A DNA stretch of 64,000 nucleotides from Pelomonas dachongensis (GCF_043555865.1 NZ_JBIGHY010000009.1:144836-208835); one strand, 5' to 3'; shown: positions 25,925-35,166, counted from the first letter of the stretch. Translations and numbers: made by a program. Notes: generated by a model from the letters alone, not told the origin.

Positions 25925-26635
25925 ATGAACCCCGATACCCGCAAGAAGCTCATGGGCGTCAGCACCGCGACGCTGTGCACCGCCCTGTTCAAGCGCGGCC
26001 TGAAGCACCAGTTCATCCAGGGAGTGCTGCCGCTGAACCCCGGCCTGCCCAACATGGTGGGTCCGGCCTACACGCTGCGCTACATGCCGGCGCGCGAGGA
26101 CCTGAACGGCATCGAGGTGTTCAAGGACCGAGCCCACCCGCAGCGCGTCGCCGTCGAGCAATGCCCGGCCGGCGCCGTGCTCGTCATCGACAGCCGCAAG
26201 GATGCGCGCGCCGCGTCGGCCGGCGGCATCCTTGTCGCGCGGCTGATGGTGCGCGGCGTGGCCGGCGTCGTCACCGACGGCGGCTTTCGCGACAGCCCGG
26301 ACATCGCCAAGTACACGATGCCGGCCTATCACTCGCGCCCCAGCGCCCCCACCAACCTGACGCTGCACCAGGCCATCGCCCTCAACGAGCCCATCGGCTG
26401 CGGCGACGCACCGGTGTTCCCCGGCGACATCGTCGTCGGCGATGCCGAGGGCGTCATCGTCATCCCGGCTCACATCGCCGACGAGATTGCCCACGAGGCG
26501 GTCGAGATGACCGTGTTCGAGGACTTCGTGCAGGAGACGGTGATGGCCGGGCGCAGCGTGCTGGGCCTGTACCCGCCCACCGACTCAGATGTGGCCGACC
26601 TGTTCGCCACCTGGCGCCAAGCTCGGGGCCGCTGA
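25925..26635 (+). CDS. RraA-family protein (HMG-aldolase-like)
   Basis: 236 residues, starting one base after the dehydratase stop, so the pair is cotranslated. The family signature VTDGGFRDSPDI contains the Arg-Asp pair that binds metal and pyruvate enolate in 4-hydroxy-4-methyl-2-oxoglutarate aldolases, and PVFPGDIVVGDAEGVIVIP is the conserved C-terminal block. True RraA inhibitors of RNase E are about 160 aa and lack this context. Next to a sugar-acid dehydratase it more likely cleaves or processes a 2-keto-3-deoxy acid. The exact reaction is unknown. Confidence 0.82.
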   Translation: MNPDTRKKLMGVSTATLCTALFKRGLKHQFIQGVLPLNPGLPNMVGPAYTLRYMPAREDLNGIEVFKDRAHPQRVAVEQCPAGAVLVIDSRKDARAASAGGILVARLMVRGVAGVVTDGGFRDSPDIAKYTMPAYHSRPSAPTNLTLHQAIALNEPIGCGDAPVFPGDIVVGDAEGVIVIPAHIADEIAHEAVEMTVFEDFVQETVMAGRSVLGLYPPTDSDVADLFATWRQARGR

Positions 26636-27775
26636 ATGCTGATGAAAGCCGAGAACCACAACGGGCAAGCCCAGCTCAAGCGCGGCAACCGCATGGCGAT
26701 CGTGCGCCAGCTGCGCGTGCATCCGGGGCAGTCGCGCGTGGAACTGGCGAATGCGCTCGGCCTGACAAAGTCCACCGTCAGTGCCCTCGTGCGCGAGCTC
26801 ATCGACGAAGGCTGGCTGCTGGAGCGCGACGTGCTCGTCACGGGGGATCTCGGCCGCCGGCCCACACCGCTGTTCGTCGACCCGACCCGGCTGCTGCTGC
26901 TCGGCACACAGGTCGGCATCGGTGTCGTGCGCGTGGTGCTGACCTCGCTGACAGGCGAGATCCTGCAGGCCCGAAGCGCCAGCTACGACACCGAGCTGGA
27001 CGTCGAGGCCTGCATTGGCGAGCTGACCCGCACGATGCTGACGGTGGCTGCGCGGCGCGATGCGGCGCAACAGATCATCGGTATCGGCGTGGGCCTGCCC
27101 GGTGGCGTGGACCAGGCCCGCGACCAACTCGTCTTTGCGCCCCACGTGCACTGGCACCAGGTGCCGTTCGGCGCGTTGCTGCGCGAGGCGCTGCGAGCGA
27201 CGCCGCTGGCCGGCGTGCCCGTCTTCATGCAGAACGACGCCGACGTGGCCGCGCTGGGCGAGACCGAGTTCAACGCCTCGCCCGACGCCGATCCGCTGCT
27301 GCTGGTCCTGGTCGGCGAGGGCGTGGGCGCGGGTCTGGTCGTGGGCGGCCGGTTGCTGACCGGCGCGCGCGGCCTGGCCGGTGAAGTGGGTCACATGGTG
27401 CTACAGATCGACGGCCCGCGCTGCTCCTGCGGCCGCCGTGGCTGCGCGGAGGCGCTGATCGGCAACCGGGCGCTCATGCGGCAGGACGGCAGCGTGTCGC
27501 CCCAGCCCGACCTGGCCCGGGCCGGGCAGTACCTCGGCGTGCTGCTGCAGAACCTGGCCGTCGCCTACGACCCGGCCTGCATCGTGCTGGGCGGCCCGGC
27601 CGTTGAACTGGGCGACGCGCTGCTGACCCCGGTGCGCGCGACGCTGCAACAGTACGCCCAGGCTGCGCGCCTGCCCGAGCCGACGCTGCGCGTGGCGCGC
27701 TTCGGCGCTGACGCCATCGCCGTGGGCGCCGCCGCACTGGCGGGTTATCGAATCACGCAGCCCACGGCGGGCTGA
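26636..27775 (+). CDS. ROK-family transcriptional repressor
   Basis: 379 residues, starting directly after the RraA stop (TGA-ATG). The N-terminal winged helix (about 15-65: SRVELANALGLTKSTVSALV) precedes a ROK domain. The zinc motif CSCGRRGCAEALIGN is present, but the phosphate-binding DxGxT of sugar kinases is replaced by LLLGTQVGIGVVR, so this is a repressor, not a glucokinase. QNDADVAALGE is the sugar-contact segment. It probably responds to a sugar or sugar acid and binds the palindrome at 24101-24118. Confidence 0.9.
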   Translation: MLMKAENHNGQAQLKRGNRMAIVRQLRVHPGQSRVELANALGLTKSTVSALVRELIDEGWLLERDVLVTGDLGRRPTPLFVDPTRLLLLGTQVGIGVVRVVLTSLTGEILQARSASYDTELDVEACIGELTRTMLTVAARRDAAQQIIGIGVGLPGGVDQARDQLVFAPHVHWHQVPFGALLREALRATPLAGVPVFMQNDADVAALGETEFNASPDADPLLLVLVGEGVGAGLVVGGRLLTGARGLAGEVGHMVLQIDGPRCSCGRRGCAEALIGNRALMRQDGSVSPQPDLARAGQYLGVLLQNLAVAYDPACIVLGGPAVELGDALLTPVRATLQQYAQAARLPEPTLRVARFGADAIAVGAAALAGYRITQPTAG

Positions 27776-27790
27776 CGCGCCCGACGCGAA

Positions 27791-29803
27791 CTACGCAGCG
27801 TCGAGAACTTCGCGCACCCGCGCCGCCAGCTCGTCCAGCGTGAACGGTTTGCCGATCAGGTTCACGCCGTGGTCCAGCACCCCGTTGTGCACGACCGCGT
27901 TGCGCGTGTAGCCGGTCGTGAACAGCACCTTCAGGTCGGGCCGGCGGCGGCGCGCCTCGTCAGCCAGCTTGCGGCCGTTCATGCCAGGCATCACGACGTC
28001 CGTGAACATCAGGTCGATGTCGGGGTGGGCGTCGATCAGCTTCAACGCGCCCTCGGCACCGTCAGTTTCCAGCACGCGGTAGCCCAGTTCCTCCAGCGCC
28101 TCGACGGACATCAGGCGCACCGCCTGTTCATCCTCGACAACGAGGATCAGCTCCCGGCCGTCGCCGTGCAGCGCGTTCGCAACCGTCTCAGCCTCGACCT
28201 CGTCGGGCGCTGCCCCCGGGCGGCGCGGCATGTAGAGCTTGACCGTCGTGCCCTGGCCGGGCTCGGAGTAGATGCGCACATGGCCGCCCGACTGCTTGAC
28301 GAAGCCGTACACCTGGCTCAACCCCAGGCCCGTTCCGCGGCCGACTTCCTTGGTCGTGAAGAAGGGATCGAAGGCCTTGGCCACGACCTCGGGCGACATG
28401 CCGCTGCCGGTGTCGGTCACGGCGATCATCACGTACTGGCCCGGCTGCAGGCCGACCTGGTCCGCCGCATAGCGCTCGTCCAGGTGGCAGTTGGCCGTCT
28501 CGATGGTCAGGCGGCCGGCGCCGTCCGTCTCGTCCATCGCATCGCGGCCGTTCACCGCCAGGTTCAGGATGGCATTTTCCAGCTGGTTGGGGTCGGCATG
28601 GGCCCGCCACAGGCCGCCCGCCAGCACGGTCTCCAGCTGCAGGCCGGCACCCAGCGAGTGGCGCAGCAGGTCGGACATACCGGCCACCAGACGGTTCACG
28701 TCCAGCGTCTCAGGCTTCAACGGCTGCTGGCGCGAGAACGCGAGCAGACGCTGCGTCAGCTGCGCCGCGCGCCGGGCGCCGTTGCGGGCGGCGTCCACGT
28801 AGCGCATGGCTCGCGTGTCGTTGGACAGGAACTTGCGGTCCAGCAGGTCCAGCGAGCTGATGACCACGGCCAGCATGTTGTTGAAGTCGTGCGCGATGCC
28901 ACCGGTCAGCTGGCCCACGGCCTCCATCTTCTGCGACTGCCGCAACGCATCCTCGGCCTTCAGCCGCTCGGCCACCTCGGCCTGCACGCGCCGCTCCAGC
29001 GTGTCGTTCAGCTCGCGCAGCGCCATCTCGGCGCGGTGGCGGGCCGTCACGTCCTGGAACAGCACGGCCACCTGGCGGCGCTCCGCCGGCTCGATGCGGA
29101 AGGCCGCCAGCTCCAGGTAGCGCCCCGTCGCCACCAGCTCCCGCTCGAAGCGGATGGGCTCACCGGTCAGCAGCACTTCCCGGTAGGTCTCCACCCACGC
29201 GCCGGCCTCGTCCGGCACCATCTCGCGCACCTTCTGCCCCACCACGTTGGCGATGCCCGCATTGGCCAGGTAGGCCGGGTTTGCGGACACGTGGACGTAG
29301 TCGCTCATCGGGCCGTGCGGACCGTCCAGGAACTCGATGACGCAGAAGCCCTCGTCGATGCGCTCGAACAGCGCCTGGTACTGCTGCTCGCTGTCGCGCA
29401 ACGCAGCCTCGGCGGCCTTGCGTGAGGACTGGTCGAGCATCGCGCCGATCATGCGCACCGGCCGGCCGTCGGCCTCGCGCAGCACCGAGCCGCGGTCGAA
29501 CACATCGGCGTAGCTGCCATCGGCGCGCCGGAAGCGGTACTCACCCGTCCATGCCGTGCCGTTGCCGTCGATGACGGCGTGGATGTCGGCCTCGACGCGC
29601 GCCCGGTCGTCGGGGTGGATGTGATCCAGCCACCACGCGGCGCTGCTGTGATCGAGGGCGTGACCGAACAAGGTGCGCAGAGACTGGTTCCAGACCACGT
29701 GGCCATCGGCCAGTCGCCAGTCCCAGATCGCGTCGTTCGTCGCGAGCATCGCGAGGCGGTATCGCTCGGCGCTCAAGTCTCCGTGGAGATCAGGGTTCTG
29801 CAT
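27791..29803 (-). CDS. Hybrid sensor histidine kinase with two PAS domains and a receiver
   Basis: 670 residues from the ATG at 29803; a GTG seven codons upstream is also possible. Order: PAS with PAC tail (about 10-125, NDAIWDWRLADG), a second PAS (about 140-260, LFERIDEGFCVIEF), a short coiled coil, HisKA with phospho-His305 in GGIAHDFNNMLAVV, HATPase with PFFTTKEVGRGTGLGL, and a receiver with Asp602 in MFTDVVMPGMNG. No membrane segment or signal peptide is visible, so sensing is probably cytoplasmic. It has no adjacent response regulator. The fused receiver is of the type found in many soil betaproteobacteria, and the final output is unknown. Confidence 0.92.
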   Translation of the reverse strand: MQNPDLHGDLSAERYRLAMLATNDAIWDWRLADGHVVWNQSLRTLFGHALDHSSAAWWLDHIHPDDRARVEADIHAVIDGNGTAWTGEYRFRRADGSYADVFDRGSVLREADGRPVRMIGAMLDQSSRKAAEAALRDSEQQYQALFERIDEGFCVIEFLDGPHGPMSDYVHVSANPAYLANAGIANVVGQKVREMVPDEAGAWVETYREVLLTGEPIRFERELVATGRYLELAAFRIEPAERRQVAVLFQDVTARHRAEMALRELNDTLERRVQAEVAERLKAEDALRQSQKMEAVGQLTGGIAHDFNNMLAVVISSLDLLDRKFLSNDTRAMRYVDAARNGARRAAQLTQRLLAFSRQQPLKPETLDVNRLVAGMSDLLRHSLGAGLQLETVLAGGLWRAHADPNQLENAILNLAVNGRDAMDETDGAGRLTIETANCHLDERYAADQVGLQPGQYVMIAVTDTGSGMSPEVVAKAFDPFFTTKEVGRGTGLGLSQVYGFVKQSGGHVRIYSEPGQGTTVKLYMPRRPGAAPDEVEAETVANALHGDGRELILVVEDEQAVRLMSVEALEELGYRVLETDGAEGALKLIDAHPDIDLMFTDVVMPGMNGRKLADEARRRRPDLKVLFTTGYTRNAVVHNGVLDHGVNLIGKPFTLDELAARVREVLDAA

Positions 29804-29863
29804 CGTCGGCGAGGTGAGCGGCACATCCAGCGGTGGATGCCGCGCGGCAGTATCACACGCGCG

Positions 29864-31000
29864 TCAAGACTCTCGATCCGTGGGCTTTCTCAGTCGGGCG
29901 ATGCCGCTGCGGGCCAGGTCCACCGAGCGCCTGGCGACATCCTGCACCTGGCTGGTCGCCACCGGCACCTTGTCCTGCGTCCATGCAGCCGCCTTCTGCA
30001 CGGACTGCTGCACCTGCTCGGCCGCCGTGCCGGCTGCGGCCTGCAGCGCTTCGGGCGACGGCAGGCGCTCCCGCGTCCAGTCGGCCGCCTGCCGCGCCGT
30101 CGTGCCCAATTGTTCGGCTCCCGACTTGGCGCCGTGCCAGGCCTTGCCCGCCGCCGCGCCCAGCTCGTCCGGCGCCGGCAGCCGCTCGCGCGTCCAGTCG
30201 GCCGCTTCCTTGGCCGACGCACTCAGCTGCTCCGCGGCCTTGCCCGTGCCCGACTTCGCACTGAGCCACGCCTTGGCGAGCGGCCCTTCCGGCTCCTGCT
30301 CCAGCAGCTCGACGCTGACGGCCAACTCGGCCTCTTCCGCCTCGGACAGCGGACCACCGGCCTCCAGCAGGCGGCGCAAGAACTCGCCCAGGTCAGCGGC
30401 GATGGCGCGATGGTTGCAGTCCGGGTTGGCGTGCAGGAAGGCCGACAGCTCGGCCGCCATCTCCTCGACCCCGCCCTGCCGGACGCGTGGCTCGATCTGC
30501 GCCAGGGCCCGGGCGACAAAGTCGGCGTCCAGGCCCCACTCATCCACCAGGTGGGCCACCAGCGCCGCCCGCTCGGCGGGCTCAATCGCGCCGTCCACAG
30601 CCGCGAGCCGCAGCGCCAGCGGCGCGATGAGGTCGAACAGCGCCAGGCCCAGCGTGTCCAGCGGTGTGTTCAGGAACTTCGGGATCTCGATGACGCGCGA
30701 GCCCTTGGTGTCGCCCAGCCAGCGGTACAGGCCATAGCAGGCGCCGCCCGAGGCCAGCGCCGCGACCGCCACCCAGCCCACCGGCGTCGCCGCTGCGCCC
30801 AGCCCCATCGCAGCGGCCTTGGCCAGCGCCGCCCCGCCGCCCGCCGCCCCCAGCACGTCCCAGATCTCGCGCGTGCGGTTGATCATGCGCAGCGAGGCGT
30901 AGGCGTTCTCCCCGATGGCCAGCTTGGCCTTGAAGCGCAGCGGCTCGGCGACCACGCGGGTCACGCCCTCGAAGACGACGACGGATCGGCTGGCTGTCAC
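29864..31000 (-). CDS. TerB-like protein with glycine-rich membrane segment and repeated amphipathic tail
   Basis: 378 residues from a GTG at 31000, chosen because GGAG lies 8 bp upstream and the product then begins with the conserved MTASRSVVVFEGVTRVV. Residues about 50-90 are Gly/Ala-rich and hydrophobic (WVAVAALASGGACYGLYRW), probably membrane-inserting. Residues about 115-205 resemble a TerB fold (LAAVDGAIEPAERAALVAHL, then YH-type acidic helices). The rest is a tail with three copies of a unit built around AADWTRERLP (the third is AAAWTQDKVP), separated by Ala/Gln-rich helix. I do not know its function; TerB domains occur in membrane-stress and tellurite-resistance contexts. It is divergent from the hydrolase/sigma operon. 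Confidence 0.62.
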   Translation of the reverse strand: MTASRSVVVFEGVTRVVAEPLRFKAKLAIGENAYASLRMINRTREIWDVLGAAGGGAALAKAAAMGLGAAATPVGWVAVAALASGGACYGLYRWLGDTKGSRVIEIPKFLNTPLDTLGLALFDLIAPLALRLAAVDGAIEPAERAALVAHLVDEWGLDADFVARALAQIEPRVRQGGVEEMAAELSAFLHANPDCNHRAIAADLGEFLRRLLEAGGPLSEAEEAELAVSVELLEQEPEGPLAKAWLSAKSGTGKAAEQLSASAKEAADWTRERLPAPDELGAAAGKAWHGAKSGAEQLGTTARQAADWTRERLPSPEALQAAAGTAAEQVQQSVQKAAAWTQDKVPVATSQVQDVARRSVDLARSGIARLRKPTDRES

Positions 31001-31108
31001 TGCAGGTACTCCGGGCTGTGGCGATGGGCGCAAGCATAAAACCCCGCTCCACAGGCCCATGAACCTTTTCCCCGATTCGCCGACTACCGCAGGCATCCAG
31101 GAGAAATC

Positions 31109-32557
31109 ATGCACTCACGACTTGCCTCGACCCTGCTCGGACTGCTGCTGGCATGCGCCGCCGCAGCGGCCCCACCGCCGCCCCTGACCGAGCTGCGCGA
31201 GGAGCCCCTGGTGGCCCGCGACGGCAGCGTCTTGCAGCTGACTCGGGCGCGCGTGCGGGTGCCGGAGTCACACGCGCTGCCAGACGGCCGCCAGATCGAG
31301 CTGGCCGTGGTGCGCATCCGCCGCGGGGACGCGCCGACGGGCAGTCCGCAAGTGCTGCTGGCGGGCGGCCCGGGCGACTCGGGCGTGCGGGTCGCGTTGG
31401 AGCTGGCAAGGCAGGGCGGCGCCGCGCTGGCCGAGGTGTTCGACGGCGACCTGATCGGCATCGACCAGCGCGGCACCGGCGGCTCGTTGCCCAACCTGCG
31501 CACGGCCGTGCGCTACGCATTCCCGCTCGACCAGCCGGGGTCGGCGCCCAGTTGGCTGCGTCGCGCCGAGCAGGCCAGCCGTGCCGTGGCCGCAGAAATG
31601 CGCGCACGCGGCATCGACCTGCAGGCCTACAACACCGAGGAGAGCGCCGACGACATCGACGCCGTGCGGCAGGCGCTGGCCGTGACGCGCTGGACGTTGT
31701 GGGGCCGCAGCTATGGCAGCCATCTCGCGCTGGCGACGGCGCGCCGCCACCCGGACGGCATCGAGCGCCTGGTGCTGGTCAGCCCGGAGGGGCCGGACCA
31801 CACCTGGAAGCTGCCATCGCAGACGGACGCGGTGCTGCAGCGCATCGCCGAGCGCGCCGGTGCGCCCGACATGGTGGCGCAGTTGCGCGAGGCCACCGCA
31901 CGACTCACCCGCGCACCGGTGCGGCTGGAGGTGCCGGACCCGGCGACCGGGCTCAGCACGGTCCTGGTGTTGGGCGCGCTGGACCTGCAATGGACGATCG
32001 CGCAGGTCATCGGCGATCCGCGAGCGCTGGCCACGCTGCCAGCGGCGGCGCGGGAAATGATCACCGGCGACTTCCGGCGCATTGCTCCGCTGGCGCTGCA
32101 GCTGCGCCGCCAGGCCGGCGTGGGTTCGGCTATGAAAGCCATGATGGACCTCGCCTCACACGCCAGCGCCGACCGCCTGGCACGCATCGACCGCGAGGCG
32201 CCCGGCGCCGTGCTGGGCGACACGATGAACTGGCCCAGCCGCCACCTGCATGCCGCCTGGCAGGCCCGGCCGCTGCCGGACGTGTTCCGCCAGCCGGTCG
32301 GCGTCGCCGTGCCCACGCTGCTGCTGGCGGGTGACCTGGATGCGCGCACGCCGGTGGAAAACGCTCGCGAGATCGCGGCGGCGCTGCCGGATGCGCGGGT
32401 GTTGGTCGTGGAAAACGCGGCCCACCAGTTCGACCTGTTCGGCCAGCCGCCGCTGCGACGCCTGCTGGCGCGCTTCCTGCGCGGCGACGGCGACCTGCCC
32501 AAGCGCGTCACACTGCCGCCACTGCGCTTCGCGGGCCTGGCCCCGGCACGACCATGA
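31109..32557 (+). CDS. Exported alpha/beta hydrolase (S33 peptidase-like)
   Basis: 482 residues with a signal peptide (MHSRLASTLLGLLLACAAAAA, cleavage near AAA-PPPP) and a strong AGGAGAAATC before the ATG. The alpha/beta hydrolase core has GGPGDSG for the oxyanion hole, nucleophile Ser in WGRSYGSHLAL, acid Asp in LLAGDLDARTPVENA and catalytic His in VENAAHQFDLFG. This arrangement is that of prolyl/tripeptidyl aminopeptidases of family S33. The stop overlaps the ATG of the sigma factor, so hydrolase, sigma factor and membrane protein are one operon. Confidence 0.85.
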   Translation: MHSRLASTLLGLLLACAAAAAPPPPLTELREEPLVARDGSVLQLTRARVRVPESHALPDGRQIELAVVRIRRGDAPTGSPQVLLAGGPGDSGVRVALELARQGGAALAEVFDGDLIGIDQRGTGGSLPNLRTAVRYAFPLDQPGSAPSWLRRAEQASRAVAAEMRARGIDLQAYNTEESADDIDAVRQALAVTRWTLWGRSYGSHLALATARRHPDGIERLVLVSPEGPDHTWKLPSQTDAVLQRIAERAGAPDMVAQLREATARLTRAPVRLEVPDPATGLSTVLVLGALDLQWTIAQVIGDPRALATLPAAAREMITGDFRRIAPLALQLRRQAGVGSAMKAMMDLASHASADRLARIDREAPGAVLGDTMNWPSRHLHAAWQARPLPDVFRQPVGVAVPTLLLAGDLDARTPVENAREIAAALPDARVLVVENAAHQFDLFGQPPLRRLLARFLRGDGDLPKRVTLPPLRFAGLAPARP

Positions 32558-33123
32558 GCCCCGCCGACCCGCCCACCCACGATCCACTGACCGATGAATG
32601 GCTGGCAGTGCGCTGCCAGCTGGGCGAGCGCGAGGCCTTCGACGAACTGGTTGCGCGCTGGCAGCTGCCGCTGTGGCGCTACGCGCGACAGCTGGCAGGC
32701 AGCGACTCTGCCGCAGACGACGCGACGCAGGACGTCTGGCTGCGCGTGCTGCGCGGCATCGCCCGACTGCGCGAGGGCGCCAAGCTCAGGCCCTGGCTGT
32801 TCGGCATCGCGCACCGCGTGCTGATGAACCGTCTGCGCGAGCAGTACCGGACGCCGCTGGTGCCAGAGGGCGACGCTGATCTGGAAGCCCTGCCTGCCGA
32901 CGACGACACGCTGCAGCTGGAGACCGACCTCGCCGCGCTGCGCGACGGCCTGGCCCGACTGCCCGCGCTGGAGTGCGAGGTGCTGACGCTGTTCTACCTG
33001 CAGCAGCTGTCGCTGGACGAGGTGTCTCAGGTGCTGGTCGTGCCGGTCGGCACCGTGAAGTCGCGCCTGCACCGCGCCCGCCGCCTGCTCAGGCTTCAAC
33101 TGGGCGTTCAAGGAGAACGATGA
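32554..33123 (+). CDS. ECF-subfamily RNA polymerase sigma factor
   Basis: 189 residues. Region 2 spans about 20-95 (ATQDVWLRVLRGIARL, LRPWLFGIAHRVLMNRLRE) and region 4 about 125-180 (LPALECEVLTLFYLQQLSLDEV, PVGTVKSRLHRARRLL). Its ATG overlaps the hydrolase stop by 4 bp, and its stop overlaps the start of a small membrane protein. No zinc-finger anti-sigma protein is nearby. The membrane protein that follows is the only candidate for that role. It probably controls this operon or an envelope-stress set. Confidence 0.92.
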   Translation: MSPADPPTHDPLTDEWLAVRCQLGEREAFDELVARWQLPLWRYARQLAGSDSAADDATQDVWLRVLRGIARLREGAKLRPWLFGIAHRVLMNRLREQYRTPLVPEGDADLEALPADDDTLQLETDLAALRDGLARLPALECEVLTLFYLQQLSLDEVSQVLVVPVGTVKSRLHRARRLLRLQLGVQGER

Positions 33124-33596
33124 TGGACACAACCGCTGTTTCCGCGCTGCTCGACCGACAGTTGTCGACCCGCTCGCGCGTGGGCCATGGGCTGTTGCTG
33201 CTGGCAGCTGCCACGATGGCGACGATCACGGGCAGCCTTTGGGTCACCGAGCCGGCACTGCCCACGCGGACCGCGGTGGCCTTCGCCGTGTTGACGGGCA
33301 TGGGCCTGTGCTGGGTGGCCTATGCCGCCTGGGTGCTGACTTCCCGACGTGTGCTGCTGGGCCGGCAGCGCGTGGTGGCCGCGCGCATGGGGGCGCTGTT
33401 CAGTGCGGTGGCGCTGGCCGGCGCGCTGGCGGTGGGCGGGCTCAGCGGCACGCCGGCGGCCTGGCCGGCGGCGCTGGTGTTTGCCGCAATGCTGGTGCTG
33501 GCCGTCGCGCTGGCGGTGCGCTCCCAACGCGACTACGAGCGGCTGTGCCGGCGGCGCGCGGAGCTGGCGCGCCTCAGGTCACCGGCGCCGGGTTGA
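33120..33596 (+). CDS. Small inner-membrane protein, possible sigma-factor partner
   Basis: 158 residues with four likely membrane helices (GLLLLAAATMATITGSLWV, AVAFAVLTGMGLCWVAYAAW, GALFSAVALAGALAVGG, ALVFAAMLVLAVALAV), a short cytoplasmic start and a basic C-terminal tail (RSQRDYERLCRRRAELARLR). AGGAG precedes two in-frame ATGs (33120 and 33123), the first overlapping the sigma-factor stop. There is no Cys-rich zf-HC2 motif of classical anti-sigma factors. Position alone suggests it modulates the sigma factor. Its 3' end overlaps the convergent garD gene by 23 bp. Confidence 0.75.
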   Translation: MMDTTAVSALLDRQLSTRSRVGHGLLLLAAATMATITGSLWVTEPALPTRTAVAFAVLTGMGLCWVAYAAWVLTSRRVLLGRQRVVAARMGALFSAVALAGALAVGGLSGTPAAWPAALVFAAMLVLAVALAVRSQRDYERLCRRRAELARLRSPAPG

Positions 33597-35166
33597 ACAG
33601 CACCAGCGCGTTGTGCAGCTTCCAGTGCTCGGCCCAGGTCTTCTTGCGGCCACTCGCCACGTCGAGCAGCAGGCGGAACATTTCCCAACCGGTATCCTCG
33701 ATACTGGCCTCACCATCGGCGATGCGGCCGGCGTTGATGTCCATCAGGTCGTGCCAGCGGCGGGCCAGGTCAGTCCGCGTGGCGACCTTGACGACCGGGC
33801 ATTCGGCCAGGCCATAGGGCGTGCCGCGGCCGGTGGTGAAGATGTGCAGGTTCATGCCAGCTGCCAGTTGCAGCGTGCCGCAGATGAAGTCGCTGGCCGG
33901 CGTGGCGGCGTAGACGAGGCCGCGCTGGTCCTGGCGCAGCTTCTCGCCCGGGGACAGCACATGCGAGATGGCCGAGCTGCCGCTCTTGATGATGGAGCCC
34001 ATCGCCTTCTCGGCGATGTTGCTCAGGCCGCCGGCCTTGTTGCCGGGTGTTGTGTTGGCCGAGCGGTCGGCGCGGCCGCGGTCGAGGTAGCGGTCGTACC
34101 ACCCCAGCTCGCGAATGATGGCGTCGGCGACCTCGGGCGTGGCGGCGCGGCTGGTGAGCTGCTCGACGGCGTCGCGCACCTCGGTGTTCTCGCTGAACAT
34201 GATGGTGGCGCCGGCGCGCACCAGCAGGTCGGCGCAAAAACCCACGGCCGGGTTGGCCGTCACGCCGGAGAACGCGTCGCTGCCGCCGCACTGCACGCCG
34301 ACCACCAGTTCGCTGGCCGGCACGGTCTCGCGCTTGCGGGCGTTCAGGCGCGCCAGGTGCGGCCTGGCGCTGTTGACGATGTCGTCCAGCATGGACATGA
34401 AGCCCACGTGCGCGTCGTCCTGCAGGCAGATGGTCTCGGGGCCGACCGCGGGGTCGCGTTCGTCCACGATGGTGAATGAGCCCGGCGGCAGCAGCCGCGC
34501 CGGCTGCAGCTTCTCGCAGCCCAGGCTCACCACCATCACCTCGCCACCGAAGTTGGGGTTCAGCGAGATGTTCTTCAGCGTGCGGATGGGAATGATGGCG
34601 TCCGGCGCGTCGATGGCCACGCCGCAGCCATAGCTGTGCTCCAGGCCGATGACGTCGTCTACGTTCGGGTACAGCGGCAGCAGCTCGGCCTTGATGCGCG
34701 CCACCGCCTGGGCGACGACGCCGGCCACGCATTGCACGGTGGTCGTGATGGCCAGGATGTTGCGCGTGCCGACCGAGCCGTCCTTGTTGCGGTAGCCCTC
34801 GAAGGTAAAGCCCGTCAGCAGCTCATGCACCGGCGGTTTGACGGTGGCGATGGGCAGGCCTTCCAGCGCGCGCGCGGAAGGCATCTGCAGCAGGCGCTCG
34901 TGCACCCAACTGCCGGCCGGGATGGCTTTCAGCGCATAGCCGATGGGCACTGCGTAGCGCAGCACGACGCCGCCCTCGGGAATGTCCACCAGCGCGACCT
35001 TGTGTCCCTGCGGCACCTTGTCCGTCAGCGCCAGCCCGGCGCCGGGCACGCCTTCGGGCAGCACGGTGCCGGCCAGCAACCCCCCGTCGTTGGCCACGAT
35101 GGCGACGTTGTCCTCCACCCGCATTCGGATGGTCAGGGGCGGGCGTTGACTGGCGACTTCAGGCAT
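33574..35166 (-). CDS. garD: Galactarate dehydratase
   Basis: A 530-aa UxaA/GarD-family enzyme that converts galactarate to 5-dehydro-4-deoxy-D-glucarate. The N-terminal SAF domain (about 10-100) is followed by a catalytic part with LEHSYGCGVAIDAPDA, SLGCEKLQPARLL, GGLSNIAEKAMGSIIKSG and FTTGRGTPYGLAECP. The closing LHNALVLFNPAPVT matches GarD rather than altronate dehydratase. It is divergent from the GntR regulator, with GTTGT-type sites between them. It works with KdgD and the semialdehyde dehydrogenase downstream to take galacturonate-derived galactarate to 2-oxoglutarate. Confidence 0.93.
   Translation of the reverse strand: MPEVASQRPPLTIRMRVEDNVAIVANDGGLLAGTVLPEGVPGAGLALTDKVPQGHKVALVDIPEGGVVLRYAVPIGYALKAIPAGSWVHERLLQMPSARALEGLPIATVKPPVHELLTGFTFEGYRNKDGSVGTRNILAITTTVQCVAGVVAQAVARIKAELLPLYPNVDDVIGLEHSYGCGVAIDAPDAIIPIRTLKNISLNPNFGGEVMVVSLGCEKLQPARLLPPGSFTIVDERDPAVGPETICLQDDAHVGFMSMLDDIVNSARPHLARLNARKRETVPASELVVGVQCGGSDAFSGVTANPAVGFCADLLVRAGATIMFSENTEVRDAVEQLTSRAATPEVADAIIRELGWYDRYLDRGRADRSANTTPGNKAGGLSNIAEKAMGSIIKSGSSAISHVLSPGEKLRQDQRGLVYAATPASDFICGTLQLAAGMNLHIFTTGRGTPYGLAECPVVKVATRTDLARRWHDLMDINAGRIADGEASIEDTGWEMFRLLLDVASGRKKTWAEHWKLHNALVLFNPAPVT

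Noticed and set aside
27791..29803. Hybrid histidine kinase as the regulator of the sugar-acid genes next to it
   Set aside because: It is convergent with the ROK gene, shares no promoter region with the cluster and has no adjacent response regulator; no sequence evidence links them.
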